A DNA stretch of 64,000 nt from Hysterium pulicare CBS 123377. Its lineage: Eukaryota > Ascomycota > Dothideomycetes > Hysteriales > Hysteriaceae. The position numbers and the translations under genes are program-made. The stretch lies in assembly GCA_000467715.1 (NCBI GenBank), contig AJFK01000015.1:26261-90260 (forward strand). Reading direction: 5' to 3'. A model generated the notes under the pieces. That model worked only from the letters and a program-made list of their open reading frames with translations, did no database searches and was not told the origin of the DNA. Below, one piece after another: positions 36,541 through 47,091 of the stretch (positions within the stretch are counted from its first letter, which is position 1; each line of letters starts with the position of its first letter).

Positions 36541-38518
36541 ATGGCACCTATCATGAGGCCCTTCGCCTCTGCCAGCATCTTGGCTCAGGTTCAGCTGGCT
36601 GGACGTCGTGCCTATGCGACCTCCCGTCCATCGCTCATCGCCAACAGAGCTCGTGGAACTCCGCGCCCAGCTTTCCACAAGACCGCCCTACGTCAGTCCA
36701 TTCGACAAGCTTCGACTGAGGATGTTATCAATCCTGCAACAAAGGCCAAAGCAAAGAAGGGAGGCCGCGGCTTTCTAAGATGGACATGGAGAGCTACTTA
36801 TTGGTCTGCAATCGGAGGGCTTGTCTACGTTGGATATGGCATCTGGGAAATGCGCCATCCCGATGACCAGCCTGACCCAGATCCATCTAAGAAAACTCTG
36901 GTCATTCTGGGTACGTTGACTTCATTCCCGCCGATGTCCATATGGCCTCCTGACGTGACGATGACTAGGTACTGGCTGGGGAGCTGTCTCTTTGCTCAAA
37001 AAGCTCGATACCGAGAACTACAATGTTATCGTAGTATCACCGCGCAATTACTTCCTCTTCACTCCTCTTTTACCGTCATGTACCACCGGAACCATTGAGC
37101 ACCGCTCTATCATGGAGCCCATTCGAAACTTCCTACGTCACAAAAAAGCGGCGGTTAAATACTACGAAGCAGAAGCTACAAAGATTGACTATGAGAAGAA
37201 ATTGGTCTACATTAATGATGATTCAGAGATCAAGGGAGACGTCTCCTCCACCGAGATTCCCTTTGACTTGCTGGTTGTAGGTGTTGGTGCTGAGAATGCG
37301 ACTTTCGGTAAGATAATTCTATGGTCGCAACATAATAACAATAGCTTATCAATTCATCAGGCATTCCCGGTGTACGAGAGCACAGTCTCTTCCTGAAAGA
37401 AGTCGGAGATGCCCAAGCGATCCGTAAGCGCATTATGGACTGCTGTGAGACTGCCATCTTCAAAGATCAGAGTGTCGAGGAAGTCAAGCGCCTTTTACAT
37501 ATGGTGGTCGTCGGTGGTGGTCCCACTGGCGTCGAGTTTGCTGGCGAGCTCCAAGACTTCTTCAACAATGATCTAAAGAAATGGATCCCTGACATTACGG
37601 ATAACTTCCACGTGACGCTTGTTGAAGCTCTTCCAAATGTATACCCACTCTGCTCGCCTTATGAAAAGCCAAGAGCATATATTGACGATATTACAGGTCT
37701 TACCCATGTTCTCCAAACAATTGATCGACTACACTGAGAAGACCTTCAAAGAAGAGACCATTACCATCCGAACAAAGACCATGGTCAAGAACGTGACTGA
37801 CAAATTTATCGAAGCCGAATTCACGGGACCGGATGGCAAGAAACAATTGGAGAAGATTCCTTACGGTCTACTCGTGTGGGCAACCGGAAATGCCCTTCGC
37901 CCAGTCGTCAAGGATCTGATGATGCAAATCCCAGCCCAGAAAGACTCCCGTCGAGGTCTCGCCGTCAACGAATACCTAGTTGTGAAGGGAACAGAAAACA
38001 TCTGGGCTGTCGGTGACTGCGCCGTCGCAAACTACGCCCCAACTGCTCAAGTCGCTGCTCAAGAAGGCGCTTTTCTAGCCCGCCTTTTTAACCAGATGGC
38101 GAAGACCGAAGAGATTGACCAGCAATTGAGGACACTCTCGGAGGCCCAGGAGAAGGCACCTAGCCAGGAGACCAGAACCAAGATCTTTGAGGAGATAAAA
38201 GATCTTCAAAAGCGCTTGAGGCGTGTCAAGCAAATGGGACCTTTCGAATACTCTCATCAGGGCTCTTTGGCATATATTGGATCCGAGAAGGCCGTTGCTG
38301 ATATCAGTTGGCTGAGCGGTAATTTCGCAACCGGTGGTACTTTGACATATTTCTTCTGGCGAAGTGCCTATTTGAGCATGTGCTTCAGCAGTAAGTGGTC
38401 TTCGATGAGCCGATGTACTTGATCATATACTAACGATATCGCAGCTCGCAACCGTATCCTGGTGCTCGTTGACTGGGCCAAGTCCAAGATGTTTGGACGT
38501 GATGTCTCCCGCGAATAA
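36541..38518 (+). CDS. Type II (rotenone-insensitive) NADH:ubiquinone oxidoreductase, mitochondrial (5 exons)
   Basis: Exons 36541-36910, 36969-37307, 37361-37638, 37697-38390 and 38445-38518 give 1,755 nt, 584 aa. This is a single-subunit FAD enzyme of the NDE/NDI group that passes electrons from NADH to ubiquinone without pumping protons. The N-terminal 50 residues are Arg/Ser/Ala-rich, like a mitochondrial presequence, followed by a single hydrophobic segment (SAIGGLVYVGYGIW). Two dinucleotide folds are visible: VILGTGWG at about residues 121-128 (FAD; completed only by splicing) and VVVGGGPTGVEFAGEL at about 284 (NADH). Also present are SPRNYFLFTPLLPS, WAVGDCA near the FAD end, and the C-terminal membrane-binding NRILVLVDWAKSKMFGRD. 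I see no EF-hand insertion. Whether it faces the matrix or the intermembrane space cannot be decided. Confidence 0.94.
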
Positions 38519-39300
38519 ATTCTTTTCTTCGGAAGATGGTATTTCTAGGGCCAACTCTCCTTCGCCACCAGTCGCTCAACCTAGAAGCCATAACATCCTG
38601 GCAAATCCAACAATCCACATATACCATATTTGGACCCTTTTGTCCCTGTATATCTTCTGTAATGCTACAATTCTACTTCTAGCGGACTGTTTTCATTACC
38701 TACTATTTTCGGAGTCGCGGCGATTTATATTTCGCTTGTTGGGTATAGAATTGATAGATCTTGTGTCTCCTCGGGTGCTTCTGGCTTTTTTTAATAGAGT
38801 TTTTGTACATTTACTAGAGCTTCCAACGAAAGAATTGATCGCATTTACAATCATGCTTCTGCAGCCCATGACTTCGATGACTTGGGATCTTTGATTAATG
38901 TGGTTCATTGATTGGAGCGCGATGCATAATGGCGGTCTTTGTTTGAGATGCAGTCCAGCATCTCGCGATCGATCTAGCGTCAGGGTCCATTGATGACGTT
39001 CATGATCCTTCACCTTCAACCTCTCGCGACGCGAATGTCTATGCTCCACCAACAAAGGATTGAAGTTGAACTTCAAAGGCGGCATGACGGGCTAACTTTG
39101 ACCCCGATGCTATGGAAGCGATATTTCAATGACCGCATGTAAATGTCTATAGCTACCTAGGTACCTCCATTGGCATACATTCAAATATATGTATTTTCAT
39201 TACCCCAAAATACCTCTCCCATCCCCAAATTCCCAAACTCTCATCCTCAACTCTACTCACTACTCCAATAATCCCAATACGCTAACCCAAAACCTCGAAA
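38519..39300. other. Intergenic region
   Basis: 3' flank of the NADH dehydrogenase and leader of the next gene. Open frames here lack recognisable content; 39180-39300 is a C-rich leader. Confidence 0.5.
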
Positions 39301-40081
39301 ATGGGCATAACCCACAGCACAGCGCGCTACCTAGCGCCCGCCTCCTTCCTCTTCGACTTCGCCGCCCAGCAATACGGCATATTCTCAAGCCCGAATATGA
39401 AAGAAATTCATGATGGAAATCTAGCGGCTTTCAGTCCGCAGCCGTATTTCATTGGCGGCTTCTTCTTTCCGCAGCAGATCGTGCAGTTGGTTTGGCTTTG
39501 GAAGTTGTGGAAAGGGAAGGAGAGTGGGTTGAAGCAGGAGGAGTTGAAGGAGATGGTGGATTATGTGCCGGTTTATGTGTTGGGGAATTTGTGCATTGGG
39601 AGTGAGTATTCGCCTACGCTCTCGCAACCGTAGCTGGTCTGACATGTTCTCCGCAGCCTGGATGTTCTTCTGGAACGCCAATGATCTTAAAACTGCCAAC
39701 ATCTTCGTCATCATAAACACCGTTTCCCAACTCGCCTATATCACCACTCGCCTACAGCCTCTGAATCTCAACTCGACGCCCTCCATCCTCACCCACACAG
39801 TCGCGAAAACCTTCGCAGGCATCGGTGTCCTAGATTTCCTCCACAATACGTCCGCTGCCTACTTCAAAGACGTGCCTCCCAACAATCTTGTCAAAGCGGC
39901 GACTGGATTAGGCTTTGTGGCAGCAGGTGCTATGAGCGATTGGATCTTTGGAGGGTGTTTGGTGTATGATCTTGTAGCATTGTCTGTTGGGCAGAGCAGC
40001 ATCGATTCTGGATGGGGAAAGTTGCTTGGAGGGTTTGCGGCTGCGACGGCGGGGGTCGTAGGGTTGAAGAATTGGATTTAG
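39301..40081 (+). CDS. Uncharacterised multi-pass membrane protein
   Basis: Exons 39301-39601 and 39657-40081 give 726 nt, 241 aa. The intron (GTGAGT to CCGCAG, 55 bp) is needed because the first frame stops soon after it. Hydrophobic segments: ARYLAPASFLFDFAAQQYGIF near the N-terminus, PYFIGGFFFPQQIVQLVWLW, the WMFFWNANDL to IFVIINTVSQLAYI region just after the splice, a Gly/Ala-rich segment around residue 190 and another at the C-terminus, about five in total. I do not recognise a named family; the layout and aromatic motifs look like a conserved fungal protein of unknown role. Start ATG is preceded by CCTCGAAA, a good context with A at -3. Confidence 0.78.
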
Positions 40082-41371
40082 TAGGTGAATACCGCCATAT
40101 TCTATTTGTTGTCGAGGTTTAAGGGCTGATTTTCTCCCCTGTAGTCCGACGTATAAGAAGACTGGAGGAGGGTATCAGGGTTTGGGGCAAGACGATGTGG
40201 ATGATAGAGTATGATGGAATGCTGGGCTCGAGGATACGGCAGATGAATGCAGCCGTTGTTTCTTGCGGTTGCTATTACGTTTCTATATTCTTGTTATTTG
40301 CCAGAGGGGTCACCTTTTCCGCCCTGCTGGTTAGCTAGTTGAAAGGTCAGTTGGCTAGTAGATGAGACCGATCATGAGACTCCGAGAACGGAGGATACGA
40401 ATTGTTGTACGATACAGATTCGGATATATACAGGACAGGAATCAACAACTGTTGGTGTAAATATGAAGAATGTCGCTTCAAGCTTCCGTCGCGAATGTTC
40501 GGAAGAGGGCTGAGAGATGCAAGAACGAATACATTCACTCCCGGAGGATGGAGGTGGAATTGATGGGCGCTAGGAGCGGATGGCGGGTCGCATGCTTCAT
40601 AAAGCGCAACACCACGCTTGGCCGAGATAAGGATCCCGATCCGTTATCAGCATCCCACCACACTTTCTTTGTCACACACGCTCCTGCAACAGCCAGAATC
40701 AGTAGTAGCCCATCATCCATTATGCCTGTAATCTGGGGTAAGGCCGATGCTATGCTGGGCAGGTCAACAAGTTCGCGGATCACCCGAGGCCGCCGGGTTG
40801 ACGATGACCTTCTCGCCTTACACCTCTATATCTCTCGAACCCATTTCTTATTGTCTTCATTCGTCCCTCGCGATAGAGTTTGACTATCGGATTTCCTTCT
40901 TCTCAGCGATCGAATCTTATTTGTTGTGGCTTATTGATCTTTCCCTTTTCCTATCCGGCGCGTACTTGACTGTGGGGATCCCCGAACTGTACGACGTCAA
41001 CGGACTATAACCATCCAGCTGCATACTTCTCTTGCGTAGTACTTACACTGTTGAGTCTGAGAGTATTCCCAATTGCCAGGTGTATTTCTACATTTGAGTG
41101 CTGTCACCTCTTACATTCAACGTCAGCTGAAAGCTGAGTAGTGGCTGAGACATCTGGACCGCGTGGCTTAGAAGCCTCACCAGTCACCACCTGAACGTAG
41201 CGACTGACTGTATGAGGCTTCGCTAAGGGGAAGGCTTCAAGATTATCAGAGTCAGCAGAGGAAAGCAAGAAGAAACACTGAGTGCAGCTCTTGGGTTCAT
41301 ATACCCAGCTGGCCCAGGAGTGGCTTGCTGGTGTTGCCCACAATCCCGCAATCCTCCCCGCAGATGGCAAC
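40082..41371. other. Intergenic region, 1.3 kb
   Basis: No gene I can support on either strand. It contains pyrimidine-rich stretches before the PQ-loop gene start. Confidence 0.5.
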
Positions 41372-42925
41372 ATGCTACCCTACTCTACCCTTCATCTACT
41401 CGAAGCCGCATTACCTCCGCACTGCGAACCTACAAACGACTTCCTAAGGCACCTCTCCGCGACCTTCCATACCTGCGTGCCGACCAACCTCGCATTCATC
41501 TCTACACTGCTAGGAACACTGAGTATAGTGGCATGGCTATTTGCACAACTACCGCAGATATTCAAAAATCATAAACTGAAGTCGACATCGGGACTCAGTC
41601 TGTTCTTCTTGGTAGAATGGCTGTTGGGTGATCTATCCAATCTCCTCGGTTGCATCTTCACAAGACAGGCATTATGGCAGGTCATTCTCGCATGTTATTA
41701 TGTCTGCGTAGATTGCATGCTGGTGGGGCAATGGGTGTGGTATGAGAAACTAAAGCATGGAAGACCACTCCGACCAGCATGGAGTCGAACGAGCACATTG
41801 GCAGATAATGACGATGACCAAGACGGTATGAGAGAAGTCCTCGACGGCGTCAGTATCGCCAGCAGCAGTCGCACAACTGACCGACCACCAACATCAGATA
41901 AGAAAGACCAACCGACGAAACCCACCCTTGCCGTACCCGTGAATCGCTCCAACCCGATGGACGTCTTTCGGATACCCAACTTTGCCCGCTCTCCTGGATC
42001 GCCAGGCCAAGGCTCGAGTATGCCGAATACGCCTAGCCAAGGTGGAACACCAGGCACGACGCCCCACCGAACCATTCACCGCCTAGCCCGCTCAAACTCA
42101 CCCATGCCATCTCCTAAGACGATGCTCTACATTTCCCTCGTGCTAGCCATCATCTCTAATACCTCCACCGCCACTCCACTCCGTCCGTACACCCCTTCTC
42201 CGTACCAGGCCCTTAGCTCCCGCTCCCTTCACATCTCTGACGACCAGCAAATCAATGCGAGTGCCGCAGAACAGGCTGGGAAGGTTCTCTCGTGGATGAG
42301 CACGTTCCTCTACCTCGGGTCGCGCCTTCCCCAGTTGTACAAGAACCATGTTCGCAAGTCGACAGCAGGGCTTAGCCCCACTCTCTTCGCAGCTGCCTTC
42401 TTCGGAAACCTCTTCTACAGTTCCAGCATTCTCACCAACCCCTGCGCCTGGAATGACTACGCAGCAGGCCGAGGCCGAGGCTGGGTTGAGCCCGAAGGAA
42501 GCGTCCGCGCCGATTGGATTCTTCGCGCTGCCCCATTCTTCCTCGGCGCAGCAGGCGTCCTAGTCATGGACGCAGCCGTCGGCGTGCAATTCTGGTACTT
42601 CGGCGACGGAGACGAAGGACGCGGACGACTCAAACCAGACACTATCATTATTGTCAGCGAAGGCGACCGTGGAGATGGAATGAGGATCAAACGAAAGTGG
42701 AGATGGAGGAGGGTTAGTGGGTGGATGCGAGGTTGGGTCCCTAGTGTTTCTGTGGCTGGTACACCGAGCGGAAGTGTTGCGGGTACGCCCAGCTCCAGCA
42801 TTTCGGGGACGCCGAGGGGACCGAGTCCGGTTCGGAGTGAGAGGGGCGAGAGGGGGGCTTTGGATGAGGCGAGGAGGCTTTTGGGGACGCACAGGACGGG
42901 CAGTTCTTATGGGACTACGCCTTAG
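41372..42925 (+). CDS. PQ-loop repeat transporter, Ypq/PQLC2-like
   Basis: Single exon, 517 aa from the Met at 41372 (the frame upstream to 41282 has only a GTG). Two PQ-loop repeats: LPQIFKNHKLKSTSGLS with the PQ at about residue 60, and LPQLYKNHVRKSTAGLS with the PQ at about residue 320. Each is followed by the typical FxxExxLGDLSNLLG or FFGNLFYSSS helix. The family exports cationic amino acids (Arg, Lys, His) from vacuoles or lysosomes. About 180 residues of polar, Ser/Thr/Pro-rich linker separate the two halves, longer than in the animal proteins but common in filamentous fungi. The C-terminal cytosolic tail repeats the peptide SVAGTPS three times and ends Ser/Arg-rich. Substrate assignment is by family only. 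Confidence 0.9.
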   Translation: MLPYSTLHLLEAALPPHCEPTNDFLRHLSATFHTCVPTNLAFISTLLGTLSIVAWLFAQLPQIFKNHKLKSTSGLSLFFLVEWLLGDLSNLLGCIFTRQALWQVILACYYVCVDCMLVGQWVWYEKLKHGRPLRPAWSRTSTLADNDDDQDGMREVLDGVSIASSSRTTDRPPTSDKKDQPTKPTLAVPVNRSNPMDVFRIPNFARSPGSPGQGSSMPNTPSQGGTPGTTPHRTIHRLARSNSPMPSPKTMLYISLVLAIISNTSTATPLRPYTPSPYQALSSRSLHISDDQQINASAAEQAGKVLSWMSTFLYLGSRLPQLYKNHVRKSTAGLSPTLFAAAFFGNLFYSSSILTNPCAWNDYAAGRGRGWVEPEGSVRADWILRAAPFFLGAAGVLVMDAAVGVQFWYFGDGDEGRGRLKPDTIIIVSEGDRGDGMRIKRKWRWRRVSGWMRGWVPSVSVAGTPSGSVAGTPSSSISGTPRGPSPVRSERGERGALDEARRLLGTHRTGSSYGTTP

Positions 42926-43273
42926 GGTGTAGGTTTGGTAGTGATCTGATGTTTTATGATCTTTGGAAATTCGCAATTTGCATTGGGAAGGTTGGCATGG
43001 CATGGTTTGATGTGGAACAGCATATTCATAATGAGTTTTTTATTTTATTAATTTTAACCAAGCGTAGATTTCCGCCTTTCGCTTTTTTCGTTGTCACAGC
43101 ATCTAATAGATGATTTATATAGATTCTCCTTTGGTCATTGATATCTAGATATCATTTCACATCTAGTTTTGTCTCGATGCAATTCTTCTTCCACAGTATC
43201 ATCACTAATCTTGATCAAGCTTCCTCAATACTAGTGTTGTTCATCACCATTACGTCTTCTTCCAATTTCATAG
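42926..43273. other. Spacer before the tandem array
   Basis: AT-rich 3' flank of the PQ-loop gene. The homology to the array seems to start near 43230-43280. Confidence 0.4.
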
Positions 43274-43319
43274 CCTCTCTTTTTCTCAACTTCCGCAACG
43301 CCCAAACCCATTGCCTGAT

Positions 43320-43529
43320 TTACCTGAAGCTTTGGAGCTCGCCCGGTCTCCGAGCCATCGAGTAGTTTGTGTCGTGCTTTAATTCAGACCCAAAGAAAGT
43401 CCCGTCCCCACACCCGCATGAAGCTTCAAAGGTGTCCACATTGAGCAGAATTTTATTTGCAGCGCAGACACAAGAGCACATCGCCAAGGTTGTCTCATGA
43501 GTCTTTAGTGACCGAGACGAACGCGACAT
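43320..43529 (-). CDS. Array unit A short ORF
   Basis: 69 codons beginning MSRSSRS, with six Cys in the middle portion (CSCVC and a CGCGD pair). No signal peptide is evident. It starts at the position predicted by the promoter core. Resembles unit B only over the first few residues and the start context. Function unknown, translation unproven. Confidence 0.35.
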   Translation of the reverse strand: MSRSSRSLKTHETTLAMCSCVCAANKILLNVDTFEASCGCGDGTFFGSELKHDTNYSMARRPGELQSFR

Positions 43530-43600
43530 CAAACTGATTCCAGTTCAGAGTTTGGTGTCTTCAAGAGTGGATGAGTGTAGGGAAGGGGATAGGGGAAGGG

Positions 43601-43648
43601 GTTTATATATGTGTACGAAGGGAAAGGAGGAGAGGAAGGGATTAGTAA
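43601..43648 (-). promoter_or_regulatory. Array unit A promoter core
   Basis: Minus strand: TTACTAAT at 43648-43641, then ATATATAAAC at 43610-43601. The ATG of the unit ORF is at 43529, 72 bp past the box. Confidence 0.6.
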
Positions 43649-44087
43649 GCCACATTTGGATCCTCTGCGGGAGAGGAAAGACGGTGACTGGAAGGTATAT
43701 AATCCCCACTTTCCTTTTTATCAACGACTCTACACATCAATCTTCTGAGCATTGAGTTTTAGTTGGTTGAAACCAAAACGTCTATGACGCACCGGCGATG
43801 GTTTTGCGTAGTTGGAGTGGAGATGTGACCAAATGATGGGATGCGGAAGCCTTATGGTCATCTTTTCTTTGGCCTTGGGAAGGTGGGATATGAGTACTAG
43901 TTGGGATCAGGGATAATCACCTAACAATTCAGCATTACTGAGTGGTGAGCATGATCATTTCTCTATACTCATGTCCTTCATCACCATTTCAACCTTCATA
44001 CCTCTCGGGGATTTTTGCCCAACACTCACATTCGACGCTGGCTTTGCCAGATCCAGCACGGTAGTCAGTAGTACCTGGCTTTATCAC

Positions 44088-44393
44088 TCACGCGTCGGCA
44101 ATGCCAATGACCTTCACCACCACCGCTTCTCCCAGTACTATCCATGCCCTACTAGATACGGCTCCCACACCACCCAAACCCATCGCTCCATCGCTCTCCT
44201 CGACTTGCCAATTTTGCAACTCTCCCACATCAGCCGGTGTTGTCGAGTTGATGACCGCACCCCCAAGTTCCCATCCATAACCACGCATAGTCGACCCTTG
44301 TTTTTCAATTGACCCTTCTTCTCTAGTGCGGAGCCAAGGCATGACATCAGAAGAGAATTCTTTTTGATTGAGGTGTCCGCGATAACGCGACAT
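44088..44393 (-). CDS. Array unit B short ORF
   Basis: 101 codons, the longest ORF of the array. It begins MSRYRGH, has a Gly/Val-rich C-terminal half with hydrophobic strands, and ends IGIADA. No family recognised and no signal peptide. The same stretch is open on the other strand (43971-44312), which weakens the coding argument; the promoter position favours the minus strand. Confidence 0.4.
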   Translation of the reverse strand: MSRYRGHLNQKEFSSDVMPWLRTREEGSIEKQGSTMRGYGWELGGAVINSTTPADVGELQNWQVEESDGAMGLGGVGAVSSRAWIVLGEAVVVKVIGIADA

Positions 44394-44485
44394 CAAGCTT
44401 TTTCCCGTCCTGGGTTTGGTACCTGATCTGGAGTCAAAAGCTAGGCTTGTGAGGAAGAAGTAAGACGAAGAAGTGGGGGAAACGG

Positions 44486-44543
44486 GTTTATATATGTGTG
44501 GAGGAGGAAAAAGGATAGGGAGAGAGGGTGCGGGAATTAGTAA
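44486..44543 (-). promoter_or_regulatory. Array unit B promoter core
   Basis: Minus strand: TTACTAAT at 44543-44536 and ATATATAAAC at 44495-44486. The ATG at 44393 is 93 bp past the box. Confidence 0.6.
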
Positions 44544-45163
44544 GGCGTAGTTCAGGAGGGAGTGGTGTGATTGGCTGTATAAACCTTGCTTCGTCTCTGA
44601 TTCCCAAGTCACAGACCGATCTTCTGCGCACCACGCATTCATGGAGTGGGTCATAAACTCAATAGATAGGATGGCGATGGCTGTGTGGAGGTTGATGAAA
44701 AAGAAGAAGAGGCGCAAACCCATGGTTGGATTTGGATTTGGGGACTTTGGAAGGTGGGGGATGGCGTGTGGTTGCGGGACTTCATGCCCATGATCCAAAA
44801 GATTTAGACTCACTGAGTAGTGAGCATCATTACTACCCGACGCTGATACACACCACGACTTCCTTTCAGGAGAAACTCATCCATATCCCTAATTTCTAGC
44901 CACACTACTTTTTTCGCCCAACCCTTTGCATATTGCAGAGAGTTTCCATACTCCAAGCCATACATCCACCAGTCGGCGCAAGGGTTTAATTCAAGGACTA
45001 AAAATCATAATCCCCACATTCAAGAATTTGCATCATTGTACTCAATTTATTATAGAATTTGCTGCCAACACACCCGAAAGCTTCGAGACCGGACATAAAA
45101 GGGTCAGAAATTGCTGGGTGGAATGTAGGGAAGAAGGAAGAAGGGGGAGGGTGAGTAAGGGGA

Positions 45164-45219
45164 GTTTATATAGCCGTTCAGGAGGAAGAGAGGCACGTGG
45201 GATGGAGGGGATTATTAGC
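45164..45219 (-). promoter_or_regulatory. Array unit C promoter core
   Basis: Minus strand: a degenerate CTAATAAT at 45218-45211 and TATATAAAC at 45172-45164. The ATG at 45096 opens a 32-codon ORF (to 44998) beginning MSGLEAF. This is the weakest bZIP-like element but one of the best TATA boxes. Confidence 0.5.
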
Positions 45220-45801
45220 CAGCGTGTGGAGGAGGTATCTTCTGCTAGGTAGTGGGTATATGAACATCCTTTCTACTACTTTGAGTTCGGTACTGCGGCA
45301 TGGCATCGCTGCTGAAGTATCGAGCTATTGTTTTATTAACTCAACAGCTATGCCTTGCGTATAGTCTTGTGTGGAGCCTTAGTGGGTGTAGCCTAGATGA
45401 CCAGGTTTCTCGATCCATGGGTGGGGTTTGTTAGGGGCTGGAGTTGAGAGTTGGGAAACTGAAGACCAGTTGATAACGTCGTGCTGATATCGGTAACAAT
45501 GAGCATCATCGACAATCTAAAGGTCGGCATTATTCTTCGCCAAAAGGGACATTTCGAACTATCCTCGTGGTCGCCGCAAAGCACGAGTATTGTCCCTATG
45601 TCCAACCATCAATTCGGTATCCTGACCACTTTTTGAAAAGATTCTCTTCCGCCCTCCGAGCCATTGCTGTTTCCAGCGTTCATATTGATCGGATCTGAGA
45701 TCCCCGAGAACTTCCAGGTCTCATGCCTCGGATCACCGCGGTCGTACTAGCAGATAAGGCGGTGGATTTGGTGCGTAAAGAGCGAAGGGAAGGAAATGGG
45801 T

Positions 45802-45847
45802 GTTTGAATATTCACGAAAGAAAGGGTTGAAACGGTGGAATTAGTCA
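45802..45847 (-). promoter_or_regulatory. Array unit D promoter core
   Basis: Minus strand: TGACTAAT at 45847-45840 and a weak TATA position, TATTCAAAC, at 45810-45802. The ATG at 45724 opens only 14 codons (to 45680), so this unit is probably decayed or non-coding. Confidence 0.45.
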
Positions 45848-45904
45848 GCCGACAGCCTTGTCGGCTCTTGGGAGGTGGGAAAGGGGGTAGGTGGGAAAGG
45901 GGGT
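45848..45904. repeat. Hairpin and 16-bp tandem duplication upstream of unit D
   Basis: A 7-bp inverted repeat GCCGACA / TGTCGGC with a 4-base loop occupies 45848-45865. It is followed by two exact copies of a 16-bp G-rich unit (45873-45888 and 45889-45904). Both lie directly upstream of the unit D bZIP-like element on the minus strand. Confidence 0.7.
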
Positions 45905-46090
45905 ATATGAATGTCTTTTCATTCCATTCTACATTCTATATTTCAACGCTCAACCTTATGGAGTAGTATTGCTGGACATCAAGATCCAGTCCAGCAATAC
46001 GATCATGGCTGTGTGCGCTGCTTTGGAGAAATATTAAAACACTGCGCGATATATCCCATGGGTGGGATTTCTCGGGTCTGGTCTTCAGCC

Positions 46091-46327
46091 TTAGTAGATC
46101 AGAATGAAGTCACGTTGAAGGCGTATAGTCGGGATATGAAGCGATAAGCGGCGTACGGGATGATGAAAGGCATCACCACTCTTCGAAGTCGACAATAAGC
46201 ATGCCCTCGGCTGTATACGTATTCCAACCCCCTTTCCAGGAAGCCTTTTTGAGCGTTCCGCGCTCTCCAGGCCATGGCTTGTGCTGGTGATACTCTTTGG
46301 TGAAATTTCGAAGTACCAGGACCCCAT
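46091..46327 (-). CDS. Array unit E short ORF
   Basis: 78 codons beginning MGSWYFE from an ATG at the position predicted by the promoter core. Basic, Ser/Arg-rich, no recognised motif. A second open frame overlaps it (46361-46173) and looks more protein-like, so this reading is uncertain; see findings. Confidence 0.3.
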   Translation of the reverse strand: MGSWYFEISPKSITSTSHGLESAERSKRLPGKGVGIRIQPRACLLSTSKSGDAFHHPVRRLSLHIPTIRLQRDFILIY

Positions 46328-46408
46328 CGTAAGGACAGTCCGCTTTAGTTTGATAGCCGTTCTAGCAAGACTTGGGTGTGGAGAAGAGAGTGAGAGGTTT
46401 TGAAGGTC

Positions 46409-46453
46409 TTTATGTATTCGGAAGAAAGAGTAGATGGAGAGTGGGATTAGTCA
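46409..46453 (-). promoter_or_regulatory. Array unit E promoter core
   Basis: Minus strand: TGACTAAT at 46453-46446 and TACATAAAG at about 46417-46409. The ATG of the unit ORF at 46327 is 82 bp past the box. Confidence 0.5.
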
Positions 46454-47051
46454 GCTGAGAACTACGAGAATGCAGAAGAGTGTACAAGTCTGCTCTTTTA
46501 CTCGACAAGTTGGAATACGTCTTCACGACGAAGCCTGAACGCCGTCGAGCTTTGCTTGAGCAAGAGCCTCGACTCACAAACGAAGAGCTGCGTAAGGAGC
46601 CTTTCGGAGAGTTATAACCAAAGCAAACGATGGATTCTGGACATGAGTGGGAGTCTTTCCACAGTAAGGGAATAAGTAAAGAGGCTGGATTCGATTAAGT
46701 GATAGCATTTACAAATCAGTAGTGAGTAGCACCACTGCCGCTGAGCTCTAATGATCATCATCAGCAACTCCTATTCGAAATATTATTCCCTCCGCCACAA
46801 CAGAAGATGAGTCCACATTCTAAGCTTCAACCTTAGCTCTTGAAGCTTCGAAACCTTCAGTTCTAGGGGGCGGAGTTGCAGTGTCGAAAGCATTCGCCAT
46901 TTCTCTGGAGTCTGTCGCAGTTTACTCTTTTGACCAGGCCGTATTTCCAGTGCCAGGGGTCTGGAAACCCATAGAAGCAGCTTGCAGACTGTATCTGAAC
47001 TCGCGGGCAGATTTTAATGTGGGATGTTCAAAAGGACTGCGGGGTATGCTT

Positions 47052-47091
47052 GTATATGCTGGAAGACGAGGGAGGTAAGAAGGATTACTAA
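47052..47091 (-). promoter_or_regulatory. Array unit F promoter core
   Basis: Minus strand: TTAGTAAT at 47091-47084 and a TATACAA-like box at 47058-47052. The ATG at 46972 opens only 16 codons. This is the most distal recognisable unit. Confidence 0.4.

Noticed and set aside
43971-44312. Plus-strand 113-codon ORF across array unit B
   Set aside because: Antisense to the unit B ORF whose promoter elements all lie on the minus strand; treated as a shadow.
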